Assembly: GCF_020253645.1 (NCBI RefSeq)
Contig: NZ_JADCBG010000028.1
Coordinates: 25,280 to 89,279 of the forward strand
DNA length: 64,000 nt
Direction: 5' to 3'
Origin: Phenylobacterium sp.
Lineage (GTDB): Bacteria; Pseudomonadota; Alphaproteobacteria; Caulobacterales; Caulobacteraceae
Part shown: positions 33,805 through 42,519 of the stretch, one piece after another
How the letters are laid out: every line of letters starts with the position of its first letter
How positions within the stretch are numbered: the stretch's first letter is position 1
Translations under genes and position numbers: made by a program
Notes under the pieces: generated by a model
Told to the model about the DNA's origin: nothing
The model's input: the letters and a program-made list of their open reading frames with translations, nothing else
Databases searched by the model: none

Positions 33805-35060
33805 GCAGCGGCTCCCGGAATGCCGAGGACCCGGTTGCGGTGAGCCTCGGTGAAGAGTTCGGCGGGGACGGTCTCCGGCCCGGCCATGACGGCGAAGGCG
33901 TGGGCCTTCAGGCCGGGATCGACCTTGGCCCGGTCGTGCAGGTCCTTGCGGCGGGCGGCCGCCGCGGGACCGAACTCCATGTCCAGCGCGGCCTGGATCC
34001 GGGCGGTGAAGCGGAGCCGGCGCATGCGCTCCGTGCGCTCGGCGGCGTAGGCGGAGAAGTCCGGGACCCGGCCCCGGGGGACAGACGTCAGCAAGTCCGA
34101 GACGATCCGCACGTCGCGATAGGTGATGGACAGGCCGAGGCCGAGGATGGGGTCATTCCACCCGGCGGCGTCGCCCACCAGGACGGCGCCCATGGCGAAG
34201 GGCGGGTCGGTCCAGGCGTCGGCGTTGATGAAGGCGTACACGGGCCCGGCGGGTCGACCCGCGACCAGCTTCGCGTTGCCCGGGCTGCAGGACAGGGCGA
34301 AGGCGTCCAGAAACCGCCGGGCGCCGTCCGGGCCCTGGAACCGACGCGCCTGGTCGAGGGGAAAGCCGCCATAGACCCGCACCCGGCCCTGCCCCTGCGG
34401 GAAGGCGAGAAAGCCGAAGTCACCCTCCGTGCCGATGGCCTGGGTGTCCTCGGGCCAGCCCTCGACCCCCTCGACCAGCAGGCCGGCGAACCAGTGGTGG
34501 GGCGGATCCTGGTGAAGGGGAATCCCCGCCGCCTCGCGGACCGCCGAGGTCCGGCCATCGGCGCCCACCACGAGGGGTGCGCGGGCCATCAGGAGCTCGC
34601 CGGCGTCGTCGAAGGTCACGCGCGGATCGCCTCCGGTGCGAACCTCCGTCACTGCCACACCCCGCCGGGCGTCGGCGCCGGCGGCCTTGGCGGCGTCGAA
34701 CAGGACCTGGCAGTGGACGGGATGGCGCAGGCAGAGCGGGCCGGGCACCCCGGGGGCGAAGATGTCCAGGGGCAGGGGCGAGGCCTCGGCCGCCCTCGGC
34801 GACAGGGTCTCGTCGTAGGTGACATGGCGGCCCAGGTGATGGCCGCCCGCCGCCATCAGGGCGTCATAGAGGCCGAGGGTGCGGGTCTCGATCACCCCCC
34901 AGGGCGCGATCCACTCGCCTCGGACCCGGTCGACAAAGATCTCGGTCTGCTCCAGCAGCAGGACCCTGCGCCCGGCGCGGGCCATCACCGCCGAGAGGGC
35001 CGACCCTCCGATGCCGCCGCCCACCACGATCAGGTCGTAGTCGCCGATCTCCCGGGCCAT
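33801..35060 (-). CDS. FAD-dependent aromatic-ring-type monooxygenase
   Basis: A 419-residue flavoprotein of the PHBH-like group. The FAD motif is LIVVGGGIGGSALSAVMARAG (about residues 9-29), the middle DG motif APLVVGADGRTSAVREAAG, and the second FAD site VLVGDAAGWNDPILGLGLS. It uses NAD(P)H and O2 to hydroxylate or epoxidise an organic substrate. It is the first gene of a four-gene operon running to 31545 with overlapping starts and stops, which suggests a dedicated catabolic or modification route for a hydrophobic compound that ends as a CoA ester. Confidence 0.9.
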   Translation of the reverse strand: MAREIGDYDLIVVGGGIGGSALSAVMARAGRRVLLLEQTEIFVDRVRGEWIAPWGVIETRTLGLYDALMAAGGHHLGRHVTYDETLSPRAAEASPLPLDIFAPGVPGPLCLRHPVHCQVLFDAAKAAGADARRGVAVTEVRTGGDPRVTFDDAGELLMARAPLVVGADGRTSAVREAAGIPLHQDPPHHWFAGLLVEGVEGWPEDTQAIGTEGDFGFLAFPQGQGRVRVYGGFPLDQARRFQGPDGARRFLDAFALSCSPGNAKLVAGRPAGPVYAFINADAWTDPPFAMGAVLVGDAAGWNDPILGLGLSITYRDVRIVSDLLTSVPRGRVPDFSAYAAERTERMRRLRFTARIQAALDMEFGPAAAARRKDLHDRAKVDPGLKAHAFAVMAGPETVPAELFTEAHRNRVLGIPGAAA

Positions 35061-35159
35061 GGCGTCTGCTCCCGCGCGGCCTGCGCCGCGTCCGCTTCAT
35101 GACCGTCATATGAAAGCCCGGCGGAGGCGGGCGCAAGGCCTCCCCGACGGCGCCGGGGA

Positions 35160-35612
35160 TCAGACCTCGCCGGCGAGGGCGAGGGCCAGGTAGTCGAGGG
35201 CCAGGACATAGCCCTGGATCCCCAGGCCCGCGATCACCCCGGTGACCCCGGCGCTCATGATGGAATGACCTCGCCAGTCGGCCTCGACCGTGCGCTTGTG
35301 GATGTTGGAGATGTGCACCTCGACCACCGGGCCTTCGCACATCTTGAGGGCGTCGAGCACGGGCGCCGAGAAGTGGCTGAAGCCGGCGGGATTGATCACC
35401 AGGCCGGCGTCCTTCCGGGCCGCCTGGATCCAGTCGATCATCTCGTACTCCCGGTTGGTCTGCCGGAAATCGAGGTCGAAGCCGTGGCGGCCGGCGGCGG
35501 CCCGGCACAGGGCCTCGACATCGGCCAGGGTGCGCGAACCGTAGAGGTGCGGCTCTCGCTGGCCCAGCAGGTTCAGGTTCGGACCGTTCAGCACATGGAC
35601 CCGGCGGCTCAT
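35160..35612 (-). CDS. aroQ: Type II 3-dehydroquinate dehydratase (divergent)
   Basis: A 150-residue dodecameric-type dehydratase that forms 3-dehydroshikimate. It has VLNGPNLNLLGQREPHLYG (loop Arg and Tyr kept), FRQTNREYEMIDWIQ, and VEVHISNIHKR. Two departures from the usual enzyme are NPAGFSHFSAPVLDALKM where most have NPxAYTHTSVAL, and a slightly longer loop TVEADWRGHS before the C-terminal region. The active His (in FSHFS) is still there. It may be the housekeeping enzyme or a paralogue. ATG 35612 begins the conserved part; a longer frame upstream lacks support. Confidence 0.85.
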   Translation of the reverse strand: MSRRVHVLNGPNLNLLGQREPHLYGSRTLADVEALCRAAAGRHGFDLDFRQTNREYEMIDWIQAARKDAGLVINPAGFSHFSAPVLDALKMCEGPVVEVHISNIHKRTVEADWRGHSIMSAGVTGVIAGLGIQGYVLALDYLALALAGEV

Positions 35613-35705
35613 GAGGCTCTCCCGCAGAAGCGGCGCCCGGAACAGGGCGCCCATCCGGGCTTATCCGCTCGCGCGACGGTTGTGAACCTCGCGGGCCGGG
35701 ATATG

Positions 35706-35740
35706 AAAAAGGGCCGCAGCCGGTTCTCCCGGCTGCGGCC
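35706..35740 (-). terminator. Intrinsic terminator of the beta-barrel gene
   Basis: Read on the minus strand, a 12-bp perfect GC stem (GGCCGCAGCCGG with its complement, loop of about five bases) is followed directly by TTTTT. It lies about 130 bases beyond the stop of the gene at 35870-36526, which it should terminate. Confidence 0.85.
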
Positions 35741-35869
35741 ACCGAAGCCCGCTGGAGGCGTGCTCCGGTCGGAGACGCTCCAGCGGGTGGCCTTCAGGCG
35801 CTGCAACGAAGCGGAGGGCTGGGGACTGCAGGGCCGGGCTTCGTTTACGCGCAGCGCGTCAGACCCGGT

Positions 35870-36526
35870 CTAGAACCGTCGCGAGACACCGACCAGGAGG
35901 TCGAACGTCTGATAGTCGGCCTTCAGCGTCCTGCCAGAACCCCGGGGACTGGGATTGTCGATGGCGAAGACGCGGACCTCCCCGAACCCTGACCAGCGGT
36001 CGTTGAGCGGGAGCTCGGCCCCGGCGATGCCCTGATAGGCGAAGCGACCGGAGGTGGAGTACTGGCCCACAGCGCCGGGCGGAGGAGTGGCGGGACCGGT
36101 GAGGTCGAAGTCCACCTCGCGGGTAAAGCCGACGCCCGCGCCCACATAGGGACGAATGGGGCCGACCTCGCCGAAGCTGTAGAGGCCGTTCACCATGATG
36201 GAGGTCGAGGCGTAGTCGCCGCCCCTGGCGAAGCTGGCGGGCAGTCTCCTGGCGTCGCTCGAGCGGTAGGTATACTCGATCTCGGCCTTCCAGGGGCCCT
36301 CATAGTCATAGCCGAAGGCGCCGCCGACCAGCAGCCCGCCGTCGAACCGGGCGCTCGCCGAGGACGCGCCGACGCTCACCGTCGTATTGTTGAGGGTCGA
36401 GATCCCGCCGTAGGCGCGAGCATAGAACCCCGCCCCGTCACCGCCGTCCTGGGCGAACGCGGCGGCGCCGCCCAAGCCTGTGCACGCCATCGCTAGGGCG
36501 AAGATGGTAAGTCCGCGTTTAATCAT
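35870..36526 (-). CDS. Outer membrane beta-barrel protein
   Basis: A 218-residue protein with a Sec signal (FALAMACTGLGGAAAFAQ, cleavage after AQ) and an eight-strand-like barrel of alternating residues: GFYARAYGGISTLNN, FGYDYEGPWKAEIEYTYR, SIMVNGLYSFGEVGPIRPYVGAGVGF, and a C-terminal strand ending TFDLLVGVSRRF with the terminal Phe recognised by BAM. It resembles OmpA/Ail-type small barrels; no ligand can be inferred. It appears monocistronic, ends in a strong terminator, and has a 120-base upstream gap to the LytTR gene. Confidence 0.85.
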   Translation of the reverse strand: MIKRGLTIFALAMACTGLGGAAAFAQDGGDGAGFYARAYGGISTLNNTTVSVGASSASARFDGGLLVGGAFGYDYEGPWKAEIEYTYRSSDARRLPASFARGGDYASTSIMVNGLYSFGEVGPIRPYVGAGVGFTREVDFDLTGPATPPPGAVGQYSTSGRFAYQGIAGAELPLNDRWSGFGEVRVFAIDNPSPRGSGRTLKADYQTFDLLVGVSRRF

Positions 36527-36646
36527 GTCGTTGTCTCCGTGTCTGCGACGGGCTGGCAGATAGGGTGGCGCGGACGTCGGACAACGTCGACCTGCACGAA
36601 CGGCGCATACGCCTGCACCAACGGTCCGTCGGCCTCCCGGCGGCGG

Positions 36647-37510
36647 TCAGTCGACGCCGAGACGGGCGATCACCTCGGCCTGGCGCCGCCGCCCGACGGG
36701 CAGCCTCGCGCCGGTGTCCAGAATGCAGAAAACCTGTCCGTCTCGCCGACGGAGCTCGGACACATGGGCGTGAGCCACCCAGTGGGAGCGGTGGATCTGC
36801 GAGCCTTCCCATCCGCAGGCCGTGAGCTCCGCGACCGCTTGGCCGAACGGATAGAGGATCAGGGCGTTCCCGGCGCTGGTCTCGACGCGGAGATAGTGGA
36901 GTTCGGCGGTCAGAGCGACAAGGTCCCGCCCCAGGGTCGGTGGGGTGCGAGACCAGAAGAGCACCTCGCCCGCCTCTGGAGGCCGCACTGAAGAGGAGGG
37001 TGGCGTCGGATCCGCCACCGCCGGTACAGGCCCCGGGGCGCTCCCGCCCCGCACTCCGGAAACCGGGACGCTCAGGTTTCGGGCGGCGTTCAGGCCCAGC
37101 CAGGCGAAGACGGCGGGGGGTGCGATGTTAACGAAGTCACCGAAGATCCGGTGGGGCAGGGAAAGGTCTCCCTCATCCAGGACCGCTTCCAGGCCGAAGA
37201 GGTCATCGAGAAAGACCCCCAACGGCGCAAAGAGTGCAGTTCCAGCAAGGCCCGCGATCAGGATCTGAGTCCAGAACGGCAGGCGCCGGGTCGCCACGAT
37301 CCTGGACAGACCGTACTGGACGAGCTGCATCAGGCCGAGGAGGCCCCCGACTTGAAGACACCAGAAGGCCAGCCGCGCCGGAAGCTCGAGGGGCCGGGAG
37401 GGCTCCGGTTCCAGGAGGGTGAAGAGGATGACAAGACCCAGCCCGGCGACCATCAGAAAGACGGGCCAGGACAGCGTGACCGGGCGCGCTTGGCTGGCTT
37501 CCGGGGTCAT
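36647..37510 (-). CDS. Membrane-bound LytTR transcriptional regulator
   Basis: A 287-residue protein with four hydrophobic segments (about 14-35, 47-68, 82-104, 128-147), a Pro-rich linker (about 155-180) and a LytTR DNA-binding domain at the C-terminus: LVALTAELHYLRVETSAGN, IHRSHWVAHAHVSELRRRDG and LPVGRRRQAEVIARLG. Such regulators bind imperfect direct repeats and sense through the membrane part. No kinase is beside it. It may control the downstream beta-barrel gene on the same strand, which is inference only. Confidence 0.9.
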   Translation of the reverse strand: MTPEASQARPVTLSWPVFLMVAGLGLVILFTLLEPEPSRPLELPARLAFWCLQVGGLLGLMQLVQYGLSRIVATRRLPFWTQILIAGLAGTALFAPLGVFLDDLFGLEAVLDEGDLSLPHRIFGDFVNIAPPAVFAWLGLNAARNLSVPVSGVRGGSAPGPVPAVADPTPPSSSVRPPEAGEVLFWSRTPPTLGRDLVALTAELHYLRVETSAGNALILYPFGQAVAELTACGWEGSQIHRSHWVAHAHVSELRRRDGQVFCILDTGARLPVGRRRQAEVIARLGVD

Positions 37511-37712
37511 GAAGCTCCTGTTCCGCCCCGGAAGACCCCTCTTCCGCAGGCTGATCTCAGCCAGGTCCGGATTCGCTCGGGTCGATCCGACGACGACGGG
37601 CGCCTCGTTTCCAAGCGGATGGGCGTCTATCCTGCGCGTAAGACTTTGGCAACAATGAGGACGGCCGACAGCTCCTGGTCCGGGGCGCCATCACGCGCAA
37701 CAGGCCTTCAGC

Positions 37713-38222
37713 TCAGGCGTGGAAGGCCGGATGAAAGCCGAAGCGTCCCGCCGGGACCGCGCCGGCCAGGGACAGGACCATGAAGAACTCGGCGGGCTCG
37801 GCCTGCGGCGCATGTTCGGGGGCCGGCCGGAAACCGTGCCTCGGATAGTAGCGGGGGTCGCCGGTGAGAACGCAGCCCCGGGCGTCCCGCGCCGCCAGCC
37901 AGAGCCTGACCTCGGCGATCAGGGCTCCGCCGACCCCCTGTCTCTGGAGGGCCGGTTCGACGGAGATGGGACCCAGGCCGAACCACCCCTCCGCACCGCT
38001 CTCGTGGGTGACCGGGGAGAGGGCGACATGGCCCACGACCCGGCCCTCCTGTTCGGCCACCAGGGAAAGGCTCAGCGCTCCGAGGCGGCGCAGGGCCTCG
38101 ATCAGCTCCTGTTCGTCGCCGGCGGCGAAAGCCATGGGCGCAAAGGCCCGCCGGGTGAGGTCATGGATCGCGGGGTGATCCCGCTCTTCCTCGGGCCGGA
38201 TCCGGATCGACAATGCGCCCAT
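37713..38222 (-). CDS. GNAT N-acetyltransferase (YhbS-like)
   Basis: A 169-residue acetyltransferase. It begins IRIRPEEERDHPAIHDLTRRAF, has VVGHVALSPVTHESG, the acetyl-CoA site GPISVEPALQRQGVGGALIAE (about 79-99) and CVLTGDPRYYPRHGFRPA, all typical of the YhbS group. Substrates of the group are mostly unknown. It lies between a roughly 200-base gap without features on its 3' side and tRNA-Thr on its 5' side. Confidence 0.9.
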   Translation of the reverse strand: MGALSIRIRPEEERDHPAIHDLTRRAFAPMAFAAGDEQELIEALRRLGALSLSLVAEQEGRVVGHVALSPVTHESGAEGWFGLGPISVEPALQRQGVGGALIAEVRLWLAARDARGCVLTGDPRYYPRHGFRPAPEHAPQAEPAEFFMVLSLAGAVPAGRFGFHPAFHA

Positions 38223-38254
38223 GGGAATATCCGGAACCGACTGAGGACGGGAAA

Positions 38255-38330
38255 TGGTGCCGCCTAGGTGACTCGAACACCTGACCTACGCATTACGAAT
38301 GCGCCGCTCTACCGGCTGAGCTAAGGCGGC
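38255..38330 (-). tRNA. tRNA-Thr (anticodon CGT)
   Basis: A 76-nt cloverleaf on the minus strand: acceptor GCCGCCT with AGGCGGC, D arm GCTCAGCCGGTAGAGC, anticodon loop TTCGTAA (anticodon CGT, reading ACG), T arm CAGGTGTTCGAGTCACCT and encoded CCA. Confidence 0.96.
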
Positions 38331-38368
38331 CCAAGGGCCTGTCGGGCGCCGGGGCCCGCGGACGGGGC

Positions 38369-39883
38369 CTACTTAGCGTCTCTCGGCGTCCTCGCCAAGC
38401 GGCGACGCGCAGGGGGCGGGGCGACGGGCGGCGGGGCCGTTTCCGGCTCCTCCTCCTCCTCGCCCTGCAGGCCCTCGCCGATGGGGAAGGGCGCCGGCGC
38501 CTCCAGAGCCGTGAAATCCTGCTCGGCGTAAGACATGGGCAGGTCCGGCAGGTCGGAGAGGCCGGGCTCCCGGCGCTCGTGCCGCGGATGGATGAGCTCT
38601 CCGGTCTCCGCGAAGCTGACCGCGAGGCGCGCCCAGTCGCCCGGCTGGTAGGCGAAGGCCCGGCCCTCGGGGTCCAGGTCGGACCAGTCCGCCTCGCCCG
38701 GTGCGGAAATCCCGCGACCACGCCAGACCCGGGCCTCGTCGGGCCGCCCGGCGGCGAAGGCTGTGCGGGCCATGAGGCCTGCGATCCGGGCGGTCAGGGG
38801 CTCGGACTCCAGGGCCCGGGCCAGGTCCTGGGCGCGGTCGCCGTCTCCACCCGTCAGCGCCGCCTCGACCATCAGGATGCGGGATTCCCGGGCGCCGGGG
38901 TTCAGGGCGGCGAGGGCGGCGAGACGGCCGGCCCGTTCGCGCGGGGTCTCCCGGGTCTTCAGGTCGCGCAGGGCCATCCAGAGGGCCGGGTGGGGGGCCG
39001 CCTTCCAGGCGGTCTCGATGACCTGGGCGGCGCGGCCGGCCTTGCCCTGGGCGGCGAGAAGGCGGGCGGCCATGACCACGCCGGGCGCGAAGCCGGGCTG
39101 AAGCCGGGCGGCCTCCAGGGCGAAGTCGGCGGCACGCGAGCGGGCCCGGGCGTCGCCGGTCAGGTCCAGCTGGGCGGCGGAGGCGGCGAGCAGGGCCGCG
39201 CGGCCGCGCTCGGCCACCTCGGGGCTGACGATCCGGCGCTCCTGGCCGGTCTTGAGAAGATCGCGGGCCGCCTCCCAGTCGCTCGCCTCCAGGCGCGCCT
39301 CAAGCAGGACCCGCCAGGCCCAGCGCGCGGTGCGGGCCAGGGCGAAGGCGGCCTCGGCGTGCTGGACGGCCGAAGCGCGGTCGCCCCGGTTCAAGGCCAG
39401 GGTGGTCAGGCCCCTGCGAGCCGCGAGGCGGAGGTCGGGAAAGGCCAGCATGGCGGTCCATGCGGCCTCTGCAGCGGCGGAATCCTCCGCCGCCTCGGCC
39501 GCGTGGGCGGAGAGGAGCCGCGCCAGGGCCGGCGCCTCGGCGGTGAGGTCGGCGGCCTTGGCGGCCAGCCGCCGGGCCTCGGCGACGTCCCCGGCGGCCA
39601 CCGCCGTGAAACCGCGGGTCAGCACCTCCAGCTCCTGCCGGCGACGCGTCTCCGCCCGGGCGGCGGCGGCCCGGCGCGGGGCGTCCGCGACCCAGAGGAC
39701 CAGCCGCCATGCCGCGAAGGCCAGAAGGGAGGCCAGCAGGATGATGAGGAGGAGGGCCGCGGCGGTCATGTCCGCCCGCCAGCCCAGCCAGACGATGCTG
39801 GCGCGCCCGGACTCGCCTGCGAGGGACAGGACGATCGCCGCTGCAAGAGAAATGAGGATCAGGATCAGGGCGGAGCGGATCAC
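38369..39883 (-). CDS. hemY: HemY-like heme biosynthesis membrane protein
   Basis: A 504-residue protein with two N-terminal membrane segments (about 3-22 and 38-63) and a long helical, TPR-like cytoplasmic or periplasmic part rich in Ala, Glu and Arg. It carries the HemY N-terminal domain pattern ALILILISLAAAIVLSL. This is the proteobacterial HemY (TPR type), not protoporphyrinogen oxidase HemY. Its role in heme biosynthesis is inferred from constant linkage to hemC and hemD. It is coupled by overlap to the mitofilin-like gene. Confidence 0.85.
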   Translation of the reverse strand: MIRSALILILISLAAAIVLSLAGESGRASIVWLGWRADMTAAALLLIILLASLLAFAAWRLVLWVADAPRRAAAARAETRRRQELEVLTRGFTAVAAGDVAEARRLAAKAADLTAEAPALARLLSAHAAEAAEDSAAAEAAWTAMLAFPDLRLAARRGLTTLALNRGDRASAVQHAEAAFALARTARWAWRVLLEARLEASDWEAARDLLKTGQERRIVSPEVAERGRAALLAASAAQLDLTGDARARSRAADFALEAARLQPGFAPGVVMAARLLAAQGKAGRAAQVIETAWKAAPHPALWMALRDLKTRETPRERAGRLAALAALNPGARESRILMVEAALTGGDGDRAQDLARALESEPLTARIAGLMARTAFAAGRPDEARVWRGRGISAPGEADWSDLDPEGRAFAYQPGDWARLAVSFAETGELIHPRHERREPGLSDLPDLPMSYAEQDFTALEAPAPFPIGEGLQGEEEEEPETAPPPVAPPPARRRLARTPRDAK

Positions 39884-40725
39884 GGCGCAGGCTCCTCAAG
39901 GCGGGCGAGGTCGCGCAGGGCCCGCTCGCCGAGGGCGGCGGCCTGCCGGTCGAGCCGCGCCCGGGTCTGGGCCCGGTCCCACCAGGGCCGGAGCGCATCC
40001 TGGACAGCGGGGGGCAGGCCCGCGAGGCTGGCCAGAGCCCCCTCCAGGTCGCCCTCGCCCAGCAGGATCTCAGCCCGCGCCAGCCGGGCTTCGGGGCTGT
40101 CTCCGGGCAACCGGCCGACCGGCCGCACGACGATCACCCGGGACAGCCCCGCCCGGAGGCGCTCGCCCAGCGTCGCGGTCTCGGCCGGAAGACGGGCTGC
40201 AGCCGCAGCCCGGGCGGCGAAGTCGGGGAACTCCAGGGCGAGGGTCGCCCGGCTGGGGGCGCCTGTGGCCGCCACGGCGGCGAAGCCGGAGAGATCCAGG
40301 TCCGCTGGGGCCAGGGCCTCGACCCGGGCCAGCTCCTCCGGAAAGGGCCGCGAGGTCTGGGCGGCGGAAAGCAGGGCGGCCGCGGCCAGCGCCGAGCGGG
40401 CGGAGGCGGCTGTGAGCTTCTGACCTGTCTCGAGGTCGTCGATCCTGGCCTCGAGCCGGGCGAGGTCGCCCGCGGGGGGCGCCAGGATCGTCCCGGCCCT
40501 CACCGGAGGGTCGACCGCCATGGGCGGCGGAACAGGCGCAAGGCGCGCCGGCGGCGGTTCCGGTTTCTGCGAGGCGGCGAAATCGAGGGGCGGCGGCAGG
40601 CCCGGCCCAAACCGGATGAAGGCGGCGATGGCGATGGCGGCCGCCGCAGCGAAGGCCAGGAGGGCCCAGAAAACCCGCCCGGCAAGGGAGGGCGCAGGGG
40701 TCGGGGGCGGCGGGGCTTCGGTCAT
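39880..40725 (-). CDS. Mitofilin-like inner membrane protein of the hem operon
   Basis: A 281-residue protein with a Pro-rich cytoplasmic start, one membrane helix (about 17-40, VFWALLAFAAAAAIAIAAFI) and a helical periplasmic domain with RLEARIDDLETGQKL as a short coiled coil. Alphaproteobacterial COG4223 proteins in this position are the bacterial relatives of mitofilin (Mic60), which shapes inner membranes in purple bacteria; E. coli HemX is its analogue. It overlaps hemD upstream and hemY downstream by ATGA, so the four genes hemC-hemD-this-hemY form one unit. Confidence 0.82.
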   Translation of the reverse strand: MTEAPPPPTPAPSLAGRVFWALLAFAAAAAIAIAAFIRFGPGLPPPLDFAASQKPEPPPARLAPVPPPMAVDPPVRAGTILAPPAGDLARLEARIDDLETGQKLTAASARSALAAAALLSAAQTSRPFPEELARVEALAPADLDLSGFAAVAATGAPSRATLALEFPDFAARAAAAARLPAETATLGERLRAGLSRVIVVRPVGRLPGDSPEARLARAEILLGEGDLEGALASLAGLPPAVQDALRPWWDRAQTRARLDRQAAALGERALRDLARLEEPAP

Positions 40726-41447
40726 CTGCGGGAAGCTAGCAGATTCATGAGGTCGGTTTCGAGGGGCGAGTCCGGAGCGGCGCGCCCGGCAAGGTCCAGG
40801 TCTTCCAGGGGCGCTAGGCAGGCCGCAGACAGACCCAGGACGAGCGGGCGCGCGGATTGTTCCTCCAGGAGGCGGGCGAGACGGCGGCCGGCGCGCGCCG
40901 AATGCACCAGGATGAACGGCGCCGAGAGGGCTGCGCGGAGGGCTTCGCCGGGGAGGCGGGTCTCGTTCGTGGCGTAGACGGCGACCCGCCGGGCGGGGCG
41001 GCCTGCGGCGACCAGGCGCCCTGCGAGGTCGCCGGCCGGCTCCCGGGCCGAGGCATGGAGCACTTCGCCGGCGGGGGGATCGGCGAGGATCCGCGCCGCA
41101 AGGCCCGCCACGTCTCCCTCGCCCTCGCGAATGTCCGGGAAACCCGCCGCCCGCGCCGCGGCGGCTGTGGCGGATCCCACCACATAGACCGGTCCCGTCC
41201 GGCGGGGGCTGAGCCGGGCGAAGGCGCGCACGCCATTGGCGGAGGTGAAGGCCAGGGGCCCGTCGCAGGCCAGGGCCGCGGCGTCCACCGGCAGGTCGAC
41301 CGTCTCGAGAAGGGGCAGGACGAGGGGCCGGAAGCCAAGCGCCGCGACCTGCGCCGCCGTCCCGGAGGCGCCCGGAGCAGCGCGGGTGATCCAGACGGCG
41401 GCGGGGGCGGCCGCCCCCGGGGACGGGTTGTGGGTCGGGGCGCTCAT
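40722..41447 (-). CDS. hemD: Uroporphyrinogen-III synthase
   Basis: A 241-residue enzyme that closes hydroxymethylbilane to uroporphyrinogen III with inversion of ring D. The sequence is weakly conserved as in all HemD, but shows [49 protein letters not shown] and [17 protein letters not shown], the two-lobe pattern of the family. ATG 41447 begins just before the conserved start; the longer upstream frame is antisense to nothing useful and overlaps hemC. It sits 34 bases after hemC. Confidence 0.93.
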   Translation of the reverse strand: MSAPTHNPSPGAAAPAAVWITRAAPGASGTAAQVAALGFRPLVLPLLETVDLPVDAAALACDGPLAFTSANGVRAFARLSPRRTGPVYVVGSATAAAARAAGFPDIREGEGDVAGLAARILADPPAGEVLHASAREPAGDLAGRLVAAGRPARRVAVYATNETRLPGEALRAALSAPFILVHSARAGRRLARLLEEQSARPLVLGLSAACLAPLEDLDLAGRAAPDSPLETDLMNLLASRR

Positions 41448-41481
41448 GTCGCCGGCGACAATGCGCCCGTCGGCCCGGGAA

Positions 41482-42432
41482 TCAATCGGGAAGCAGGATG
41501 AGTTCGCCGCCCTCGGCCTGGATGCGCCGGCCAAGGTCCAGCCCCAGGGCGGCGGCGGCCGTCGCCCCGGCGCCGGCGTCGATGCGCCCCTCTCCCCGGA
41601 ACCGGTGGAGGCCGTCGGGGGAAAGGGCCTCCACCACCAGGACCAGGTCTCCGCCCTCGAGGACCGCGTGGGCGCCGATGGCCGTGCGGCAGCTGCCTTC
41701 CAGGGCGGCCATCGCGCCCCGCTCGGCGGCCACGGCCAGGGCGGTGGGAGCATGGCGGAGGCTTTCCAGCCAGGGCAGATCCCGATCCGCCTCCCGGGTC
41801 TGGACGGCCAGGGCCCCCTGGCCCGGCGCCGGCGGCGACAGGCGCGGGTCGATGAAGCTGCGGGGCAGGTCGCCAAGGCCCAGCCGGTTGAGGCCCGAGG
41901 CCGCCAGCAGGATGGCGTCGGCCTCGCCGGCCCTCAGCTTCTCAAGGCGGGTGTCGACATTCCCGCGCAGCATGCGCACGTCGAGGTCCGGCCTCAGGTT
42001 CAGGCTCTGGGCCTGGCGGCGCAGCGAAGCCGTGCCCAGGCGCGCGCCCCGGGGCAGGTCCTCGAGCCGGTCGGCGGTCAGGCTGAGGAAGGCGTCGCGG
42101 GGATCCTCACGCTCGGGGATGGCGGCCAGGAACAGGCCTTCGGGGGCCGCCACTGGCATGTCCTTGAGCGAGTGGACGGCGCAGTCGATCCGGCCGTCGA
42201 GGAGGGCCTCCTCGATCTCCTTGGTGAAGAGGCCCTTGCCGCCGACCTCCAGCAGGCGCCGGTCCTGGATCCGGTCGCCGGAGGTGGTGATGACCACCAG
42301 GGGGGCGACGCGCTCGGCGTCCTCCGGCGGGGCGCCGAGGGCGGCGGCGATGCGCCTCTGCATCTGCCCCGCCTGGGCGAGGGAGAGCTTGGAGCCGCGG
42401 GCCCCGATCCGGACAGGCTGTTGCGCAGGCAC
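41482..42432 (-). CDS. hemC: Porphobilinogen deaminase (hydroxymethylbilane synthase)
   Basis: A 316-residue enzyme that polymerises four porphobilinogens. It has [17 protein letters not shown], the VHSLKDMPV motif, and [13 protein letters not shown] with the cysteine that carries the dipyrromethane cofactor. Catalytic Asp lies in KDMP-type context. Translation appears to start at GTG 42432. It is divergent from tsaD, with about 88 bases between the starts, a common alphaproteobacterial arrangement. First gene of the heme operon. Confidence 0.96.
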   Translation of the reverse strand: MPAQQPVRIGARGSKLSLAQAGQMQRRIAAALGAPPEDAERVAPLVVITTSGDRIQDRRLLEVGGKGLFTKEIEEALLDGRIDCAVHSLKDMPVAAPEGLFLAAIPEREDPRDAFLSLTADRLEDLPRGARLGTASLRRQAQSLNLRPDLDVRMLRGNVDTRLEKLRAGEADAILLAASGLNRLGLGDLPRSFIDPRLSPPAPGQGALAVQTREADRDLPWLESLRHAPTALAVAAERGAMAALEGSCRTAIGAHAVLEGGDLVLVVEALSPDGLHRFRGEGRIDAGAGATAAAALGLDLGRRIQAEGGELILLPD

Positions 42433-42519
42433 GACGGGAGGGCTACCTCGGCTGGGACTTCACTCCGGACCGGCCCTACAGGAGCCGCGCCGGGCCCGCA
42501 ACCCGGACCCCCGCCCCAC

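Noticed and set aside
38369-39883. HemY as protoporphyrinogen oxidase
   Set aside because: There is no FAD-binding motif; the two N-terminal helices and TPR-like region match the proteobacterial HemY of hem operons.
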